A program made the translations under genes and the position numbers. From Pseudomonadota bacterium (GTDB taxonomy: Bacteria > Pseudomonadota > Alphaproteobacteria > Sphingomonadales > Sphingomonadaceae): a stretch of DNA of 48,369 nucleotides. The stretch is taken from NCBI GenBank assembly GCA_023445495.1, contig JAEXLC010000003.1, forward strand, positions 1 through 48,369, given 5' to 3'. The first letter of the stretch is position 1; each line of letters opens with the position of its first letter. Under the pieces are notes generated by a model. The model saw nothing but the letters and a program-made list of their open reading frames with translations, ran no database searches and was not told the origin of the DNA. Shown here piece after piece: positions 43,217-48,369 of this stretch.

Positions 43217-44387
43217 CGGCAATCCGCTGCGCGAGACGGCGGGCGACTTCGTCCTTGGGCAGTCTTTCCCAGCTTTCGACACCGTCGGCGGTGACGAGAT
43301 GAACGGCATTGGCTTCACCGCCCATCACATCGCCGGAAACATCGTTGGCGACAATCCAGTCTGCGCCCTTGCGAGTCCTTTTCGCGGCAGCATGATCGAG
43401 CACCTGCTCGGTCTCGGCGGCGAAGCCCACCACCAGCCCCGGCCGGCGCGGGCTGGCGCCCAGCATCGCGAGTATGTCCGGGTTCTCGGAGAGCTGGAGC
43501 CGGGGCGGCTCGCCGCCCTGTTTCTTGAGCTTCTGTTCGGCGCGCTCGACATGCCAGTCGCCCACCGCGGCGACCATCACCGCGGCATCGGCGGGCAGCG
43601 CCTGGGCGACGGCATTGGCCATCTCCTGCGCGGTCTCGATATCGACACGGGTGACGCCCGGCGGCGTCGCAAGCGTGACCGGCCCCGAAACCAGCGTGAC
43701 CTTCGCCCCCAGCGCAGCGAGCGCCCCGGCAATCGCATAGCCCTGCTTCCCCGAGGAGCGATTGGCGATGTAGCGCACCGGATCGATCGGCTCATGGGTA
43801 GGGCCGGCGGTGACAAGGATGTGCTTGCCAGTTAGCGGGCGGGAGATGCCTCGCTCCGAGAACCCCTGGATCGCGCGTAGGATCGCCTCAGGCTCGGGCA
43901 GCCGGCCCGGGCCAAATTCGCCGCAGGCCATCGGGCCCTCATCGGGCTCCAGCACCGTCACCCCGTCGCCGCGCAAGGTCGCGATATTGCGGCGGGTCGC
44001 GGCGTGTTGCCACATCCGCACGTTCATCGCCGGCGCGGCGAGCACCGGCTTGTCGGTGGCGAGCAGCAGCGTGGTCGCCAGATCGTCGGCGATGCCTGCG
44101 GCCATCTTGGCGAGCAGATCGGCGGTCGCGGGCGCAACCACCACCAGATCCGCCTCGCGGCTCAGCTGGATATGCCCCATCTCGGCCTCGTCCTTGAGGT
44201 CGAACAGGTTCGTGTAGACCTGGTTCTCGCTCAACGCGGCGAGCGTCATCGGCGTCACGAAATGCTGCCCGCCCTCGGTGAGCACGCACTTCATTGCGAT
44301 CCCGGTCTTGCGGCACAGCCGGATCAGCTCACACGCCTTGTACGCCGCGATGCCGCCGCCGACGATCAGGAGGATGCGCTTGATCAT
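43206..44387 (-). CDS. coaBC: phosphopantothenoylcysteine decarboxylase/synthetase
   Basis: CoaBC makes 4'-phosphopantetheine for coenzyme A. The 393-residue fusion has an N-terminal FMN decarboxylase domain (MIKRILLIVGGGIAAYKA, PATADLLAKMAAGIADDL, AAPAMNVRMWQH) and a C-terminal synthetase domain (ILVTAGPTHEPIDPVRYIANRSSGKQGYAIA, with KTRKGAD-type region near the end). The frame is open far upstream, but the natural MIKRIL start at 44387 gives an ATGA overlap with the preceding gene. Confidence 0.96.
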   Translation of the reverse strand: MIKRILLIVGGGIAAYKACELIRLCRKTGIAMKCVLTEGGQHFVTPMTLAALSENQVYTNLFDLKDEAEMGHIQLSREADLVVVAPATADLLAKMAAGIADDLATTLLLATDKPVLAAPAMNVRMWQHAATRRNIATLRGDGVTVLEPDEGPMACGEFGPGRLPEPEAILRAIQGFSERGISRPLTGKHILVTAGPTHEPIDPVRYIANRSSGKQGYAIAGALAALGAKVTLVSGPVTLATPPGVTRVDIETAQEMANAVAQALPADAAVMVAAVGDWHVERAEQKLKKQGGEPPRLQLSENPDILAMLGASPRRPGLVVGFAAETEQVLDHAAAKRTRKGADWIVANDVSGDVMGGEANAVHLVTADGVESWERLPKDEVARRLAQRIADAL

Positions 44388-44866
44388 CGACGCCAGCTCC
44401 CATGGCGAATGCGGAAGGCAGTGGCAGCACCGGCCAGCCCACAAGCATAGAGAAGAAGTACCGCAGCCAAGACGAGAGTGCCCGATGGGGGCCTTTTTGG
44501 TCCGTGCTCCAATCCCATCGCCATGATCCAGGGGAAAAGGGCAACGGGGCTGGCCACGAGCAGGCCGGCGAGCAGCCAGATAACAAGCGTGGACGGCGCA
44601 CGGCGCTCGACCAGGCACATGATCCCGATCAGCAGCGCAGCGCCAACCAGTGCAATTGCAGCGCCGGGTAGCAGGACCACGCTCAGCAGCTCGCTGATGA
44701 TGCGGAGATATTCTTCTGCCGGCATCGGCCTGTCGGGGTGGCTGAACAGCGGTGGGAGAAAAGCCAGCATAGCAAAGAGTACGGCGAGGAGTGTCATGGC
44801 CGCACCACCCATCCAAACGGTGAACCAGGATCCCTTCGGCTGCGTGTCGGATGCGATCTCGCTCAT
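44384..44866 (-). CDS. small four-helix inner-membrane protein, unknown
   Basis: A 160-residue protein with a short polar N-terminus (MSEIASDTQPKGSWF) and four hydrophobic helices at about residues 18-42, 58-85, 93-115 and 126-150. I recognise no family. It overlaps its upstream neighbour and coaBC by 4 bases each, so it is translated with them. The open frame upstream of 44866 is antisense-type noise over the neighbouring gene. Confidence 0.7.
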   Translation of the reverse strand: MSEIASDTQPKGSWFTVWMGGAAMTLLAVLFAMLAFLPPLFSHPDRPMPAEEYLRIISELLSVVLLPGAAIALVGAALLIGIMCLVERRAPSTLVIWLLAGLLVASPVALFPWIMAMGLEHGPKRPPSGTLVLAAVLLLYACGLAGAATAFRIRHGSWRR

Positions 44867-45978
44867 CGCACCACCTTTGTCACGGTGATCCTGCGCCTGT
44901 CGAGCGCCTGGCGGAACAGGTCGCGCAGGGCGTCGGGCACGAAGGCGAGGCCGATCAGCGAAAGCGGGGCGACCATCAGTCCCCAATAGAAGGTATCGGG
45001 CCGCGCGAACAGGGCCAGCGCCACGCCATACGAAGCAAGCGTCAGGAACACCCGGCCGGCGGCCTGGTCCTTCCACGCCGCCCAGCCGAACAGCGAGAGG
45101 GTGAACAGCAGCACGCCCAGCGCCATCGGGAAGAGCTGCAGCGCGGTCGACAGCACCATCGCCTTGGCGAAGAAGCCATAGCCATGGAGGCCGGACCAGC
45201 CCGGCGAGGCGGGGTCGGCGGCGTTGGTCACCTGACCCACCGCATGGGCATGGAAGCCGACCGCGACCGCCAGGCAGGCCAGCGCCACGCCCCAGCCGAT
45301 CGCCTCGCGCCGCTGCCCCTCGAACCAGGCGGTGACGAGCATCACGATCGCGTAGAGCGCGGCCAGCTCGCGCACCAGCATGGCCAGCAGGCCAATTGCC
45401 ACCGCTTCCATCCAGTGCCCCTGGCGGCGGATGCCGAGCGACAAGGCGATCAGCAGCCCCGCCCATATCTCATGGAACGCCCAGAGGTCGGTCTGGACGA
45501 ACGCCATCAGCCCGCCGGCAAGCAGCGCCAGCGCGATCAGCACCGGCGGCCAGCGTGTCATCCCGCTCCGCAGCTTCATGCCCCACACGGCAAAGACCGA
45601 GGCGACCAGCACGAAGAGCAGCGCCAGCATGCCGACACGCGGCACATGTGCCTCGACCATCGCCAGCCCGGGCAGGCGGAAGGTTACGAAGGGCCGCAGC
45701 GGATAATTGCCCGCCCGCAGCGCGTCGGCGGTCACTTCGTAATAATCGCCGCCATGCCGCACGCCCGCGACGATGCTCTCATAGAGCACCACGTCGCTCT
45801 GGTCGTCGGCGCGCTTCGCCGGATCGCCGCTCACCGGCGGCGGGCCGACGGTGACCAAAGCGGTCAGCGACAGCAGCAGGAACAACAGCAGGATGCCAAG
45901 CGCGATCCGGGCGCGGGGGCGGGCCAGCGCGGCGAAGCGCGTCGGTGCCGCCAGCCACTGGATCGCGGGCAGCTTCAC
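44863..45978 (-). CDS. polytopic membrane protein, GT-C-like, unknown
   Basis: A 371-residue protein with about nine hydrophobic helices. After the first helix there is a periplasmic segment with SDVVLYESIVAGVRHGGDYYEVTADALRAGNYPLRPF, a style seen in membrane glycosyltransferases of the GT-C/GT87 type, but no decisive catalytic motif is visible. GTG 45978 gives a GTGA overlap with ubiB. The frame is open far upstream inside ubiB, which is a composition effect. Function not assigned. Confidence 0.7.
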   Translation of the reverse strand: MKLPAIQWLAAPTRFAALARPRARIALGILLLFLLLSLTALVTVGPPPVSGDPAKRADDQSDVVLYESIVAGVRHGGDYYEVTADALRAGNYPLRPFVTFRLPGLAMVEAHVPRVGMLALLFVLVASVFAVWGMKLRSGMTRWPPVLIALALLAGGLMAFVQTDLWAFHEIWAGLLIALSLGIRRQGHWMEAVAIGLLAMLVRELAALYAIVMLVTAWFEGQRREAIGWGVALACLAVAVGFHAHAVGQVTNAADPASPGWSGLHGYGFFAKAMVLSTALQLFPMALGVLLFTLSLFGWAAWKDQAAGRVFLTLASYGVALALFARPDTFYWGLMVAPLSLIGLAFVPDALRDLFRQALDRRRITVTKVVR

Positions 45979-47510
45979 GACAGCAGGTACATCATGATCG
46001 CGGCACCCACCGCGCCCGAGAAGACTGCAACCAGCGCATAGCGCCAGCCGCCGACCACGCGGATCCGCTCGATCTCCTTGAGCGGCGGTGCGGGTGGGGC
46101 GCCGCCCGGGGCCGGGAAGCGCAGCTCGATGTTGCGGATCAGGTCGGGCAGGCGGGCGAGGGTGCGGATATCCTCGACCAGCCGGTCGGCGATCTTGGCT
46201 TCCGGGCCCAGCTCGGTGCGGATCCATTCGCGCACGAACGGCGCCGAGACGTCCCAAAGGTTGATGTCGGGATCGAGCCCGCGCGCCACGCCCTCGACCA
46301 TCACCATCGTCTTCTGGAGCAGAAGGAGATGGGGTTGCGTCTGCATGTCGAAGTCGCGGGTGATCGAGAACAGGCCGTCGAGCATCGCGCCCATCGACAT
46401 GTCCTTCACCGCCAGCCCGCGCATCGGCTCGCCCACCGCACGCAGCGCCGTCGCGAACTCGGCGACATTGTGGTGCGGCGGCACATAGCCGGCCTCGAAA
46501 TGGATCTCGGCGACGCGCTTGTAGTTGCCGGTAATCAGTCCGTAGAGGATTTCGGCAAGCCAGACCCGGGCGCGCCGGTCGATCCGGCCCATGATGCCGA
46601 AGTCGATCGCGGCGATGCGGCCATCGGGGAGCGCGAACAAATTCCCCTGATGCATGTCGGCATGGAAGAAGCCCTCGGCGATCGCCTGGCGCAGGAACGC
46701 CTTGATCAGCCGGCTGGCGAGCGCGCTGGTATCGTGCCCGGCCTCGATCAGCTTCTGGCGGTGCGACAGCTTGATGCCGTCGATCCATTCCAGCGTCATC
46801 ACCTTGCCGGTGGTGCGTTGCCAGTCGATCTGCGGGACCATGAAGTCCGGCTCGGCCTGCATGCCCTCGGCGAGTTCGGAAGCGGATGCTGCTTCGCGGC
46901 GCAGGTCGAGCTCGCGCGCGGTCCAGCGCTTGAACGTCTCGATCACCAGGCGGGGGCGCAGGCGCGAGGCCTCGCCGCCCATGCTTTCCACCTGGGCGGC
47001 GGCCCATTCATAGGTGTCGATCGCCTTGGCGAACTCGCTCTCGATGCCCGGGCGCAGCACCTTCACCGCGACCTGGCGGCCATCGGTGGTGATCGCGCGA
47101 TGCACCTGCGCGATCGACGCGGCGCCGACGGGATGCTCGTCGAACTCGGCGAAGAAAGTCTCGAGCGGCCGGCCGAAGCTGCCCTCGATCCGCTGGCGGA
47201 TCACCGGGAAGGGGAGCGGCGGCAGCGCGTCCTGCAGGCGCAGCAGGTCGTTCGCCGCCTCGTCGCCGACCAGGTCGGGTCGGGTGGCGAGCGTCTGGCC
47301 GAGCTTGATCGCGGCGGGGCCGATCGCCTGGAAGGCGTCGGCATAATGCGGCACCCTGGGCACGCGCGCGCCGAAGCGGGCGATGCGCGCCACGCGGCGC
47401 ACGGGCTTTGGCGTATGCGGATCCTGCTCGATGCCGCGCAGCGCGCCGTGACGCGCCAGGATGCGGCCCCATTTCAGCAGGCGCCAGAGATGAACGGCGG
47501 GTGCGGTCAC
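45975..47510 (-). CDS. ubiB: UbiB/ABC1-family atypical kinase
   Basis: UbiB is required for aerobic ubiquinone synthesis and belongs to the ABC1/ADCK atypical kinase family. The 511-residue protein shows AIKLGQTLATRPDLVGDE (the KxGQ family signature), VGAASIAQVHRA (Ala-rich nucleotide loop), VAVKVLRPG, ADMHQGNLF (catalytic loop) and AIDFGIMGR (metal-binding Asp). A pair of hydrophobic helices lies at the extreme C-terminus (YALVAVFSGAVGAAIMMYLL). GTG start five bases after the ubiE stop. Confidence 0.95.
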   Translation of the reverse strand: MTAPAVHLWRLLKWGRILARHGALRGIEQDPHTPKPVRRVARIARFGARVPRVPHYADAFQAIGPAAIKLGQTLATRPDLVGDEAANDLLRLQDALPPLPFPVIRQRIEGSFGRPLETFFAEFDEHPVGAASIAQVHRAITTDGRQVAVKVLRPGIESEFAKAIDTYEWAAAQVESMGGEASRLRPRLVIETFKRWTARELDLRREAASASELAEGMQAEPDFMVPQIDWQRTTGKVMTLEWIDGIKLSHRQKLIEAGHDTSALASRLIKAFLRQAIAEGFFHADMHQGNLFALPDGRIAAIDFGIMGRIDRRARVWLAEILYGLITGNYKRVAEIHFEAGYVPPHHNVAEFATALRAVGEPMRGLAVKDMSMGAMLDGLFSITRDFDMQTQPHLLLLQKTMVMVEGVARGLDPDINLWDVSAPFVREWIRTELGPEAKIADRLVEDIRTLARLPDLIRNIELRFPAPGGAPPAPPLKEIERIRVVGGWRYALVAVFSGAVGAAIMMYLLS

Positions 47511-47515
47511 TTAGC

Positions 47516-48247
47516 TCAGATCTTCCAGCCGCTGTGGATCGCGACCAGCCCGCCGAGCAGCGGCTCGACCTTGGTCTGGGTGAAGCCGGCCTCGCGGATC
47601 ATCCGCTCGAACTCGGACATCTTCGGGAAGCGGCGGATCGATTCGATCAGATAGCGATAGCTCTCCGCGTCGCCCGCCAGCATCTGGCCGAGCCTGGGGA
47701 CGAGCTTGTGCGAATAGGCGTCATAGACTTCGGAGAAGCCCGGCCACTCGGTGGTCGAGAATTCGAGCACGAACAGACGGCCGCCACGCTTGAGCACGCG
47801 GTGTGCCTCGCGCAGCGCCTTGGGGATGTCGGTCACGTTCCGGATGCCGAAGGCGATCGTATAGGCGTCGAAGAACCTGTCGGGCCATTGCAGCGTCTCG
47901 GCATTGGCCTCGCTCCACACCAGCCCGTCGATCCCGCGCTCGGCGGCGCGCTCGACGCCGACGGCAAGCATCTCGGGATTGATGTCCGCCACCGTGATCG
48001 CGGCGCCCGAAGGGGCCATGCGGAAGGCGATGTCCCCGGTGCCGCCGGCCATGTCGAGGATATGCTCGCCTTCGCGCGGCTTCACGCGGCGGACGAACTT
48101 GTCCTTCCACAACCGGTGAAGCCCGCCCGACATGGCATCGTTCATCAGGTCATATTTCGCCGCGACGCTGGAGAAGACCTCGCCGACGCGGCGGGTCTTT
48201 TCCTCGGGGGCCACATCCTCGTAGCCGAAGGAGACGGTGTCGGTCAT
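47516..48247 (-). CDS. ubiE: ubiquinone/menaquinone C-methyltransferase
   Basis: UbiE is the SAM-dependent C-methyltransferase of ubiquinone synthesis. The 243-residue protein has VFSSVAAKYDLMNDAMSGGLHRLWKD (family signature), the SAM motif LDMAGGTGDIAFRM, FFDAYTIAFGIRNVTDIPKALREAHRVLKRGG and the C-terminal GLVAIHSGWKI. ATG 48247. It begins the coupled minus-strand run that reaches the ThiF-family gene. Its promoter must lie in the last 122 bases of the window. Confidence 0.97.
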   Translation of the reverse strand: MTDTVSFGYEDVAPEEKTRRVGEVFSSVAAKYDLMNDAMSGGLHRLWKDKFVRRVKPREGEHILDMAGGTGDIAFRMAPSGAAITVADINPEMLAVGVERAAERGIDGLVWSEANAETLQWPDRFFDAYTIAFGIRNVTDIPKALREAHRVLKRGGRLFVLEFSTTEWPGFSEVYDAYSHKLVPRLGQMLAGDAESYRYLIESIRRFPKMSEFERMIREAGFTQTKVEPLLGGLVAIHSGWKI

Positions 48248-48313
48248 GCGACGGGCTCTAGCGGGGGAAATTTCCTACGTCATCCGTCCTTATCGTCCTA
48301 TCTGCCCATATCG

Positions 48314-48369
48314 TCATCCCGGCGAAAGCCGGGATCTCAGGCGAAGACGAGGGACAGGAGCTGCACGAG
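48314..48369. repeat. palindromic intergenic repeat, copy 2 (cut by window edge)
   Basis: The 25-base arm at 48314-48338 is exactly the reverse complement of the right arm of copy 1. It is followed by a 28-base spacer, similar in sequence to that of copy 1, and then by GAG, the first three bases of the expected opposite arm, where the window ends. It lies upstream of ubiE. Confidence 0.85.

Noticed and set aside
44387..44816. 143-residue extension of CoaBC
   Set aside because: It overlaps another supported gene, and the canonical MIKRILL start with an ATGA overlap is at 44387.

Overview
The window looks like chromosome of a sphingomonad (Alphaproteobacteria, Sphingomonadales). The DNA is GC-rich throughout, genes are packed with 4-base ATGA/GTGA stop-start overlaps, the order ubiE-ubiB-(two membrane proteins)-coaBC-dut is one I associate with this group, and a glycan locus of rml, Wzc, Wza and polyprenyl-phosphate transferase genes is typical of capsule or exopolysaccharide producers. 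No tRNA, rRNA, transposase, phage gene or CRISPR array was seen. The assignment rests on gene content and style, not on a database match.

Layout. (1) 1-1772: a poly-C tract at the very edge, a small membrane protein and an M48/PDZ metalloprotease. (2) 1867-5241: rfbA-rfbC-rfbB-rfbD, a four-gene coupled operon for dTDP-L-rhamnose. (3) 5238-7905, minus strand: an O-antigen-ligase-like protein and an unrecognised membrane-anchored partner. (4) 8406-10562: a fused Wzc-type chain-length regulator and tyrosine kinase with a (Gly-Tyr)6 tail. (5) 10657-26866: a large nonulosonic-acid (pseudaminic-acid type) island. It has pseB, pseC, pseG and pseI, plus an amidotransferase with HisH/HisF-like partners, two formyltransferase-fold proteins, a GNAT acetyltransferase, an aldo/keto reductase, a DUF4910 zinc-peptidase-like protein, a PhyH dioxygenase, a class-III aminotransferase and an SpsF-type cytidylyltransferase. 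Five of these genes (17926-22265) sit on the minus strand between a convergent hairpin and a divergent promoter region. (6) 24268-34871: capsule-type glycosyltransferase, flippase, two hexapeptide acyltransferases, polymerase, GT4 and GT2 glycosyltransferases, Wza-type export lipoprotein and initiating sugar-phosphate transferase. (7) 34876-40713: wecC, wecB, galU, a WbpA-type dehydrogenase and a nucleotide-sugar epimerase. (8) 40847-48247, minus strand: a coupled housekeeping run of ubiE, ubiB, two membrane proteins, coaBC, a lipoprotein hydrolase, dut, a small TonB-like protein and a ThiF/MoeB-family protein. A 78-base palindromic repeat lies just after this run and a second copy starts at the right edge of the window.

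How it works together (inference). Regions 2, 5 and 7 supply activated sugars: dTDP-rhamnose, a CMP-linked modified pseudaminic-type acid, UDP-glucose and UDP-uronic or aminouronic acids. The initiating transferase and about three glycosyltransferases build a short repeat on undecaprenyl phosphate. Wzx flips it, the polymerase joins repeats under Wzc control, and Wza exports the polymer. The ligase-like protein may move glycan to another acceptor. The least ordinary part is the nonulosonic-acid island. It carries more N-modifying enzymes than a standard pse pathway needs, lacks an obvious PseF, and contains a formyltransferase-fold protein without the usual catalytic residues.
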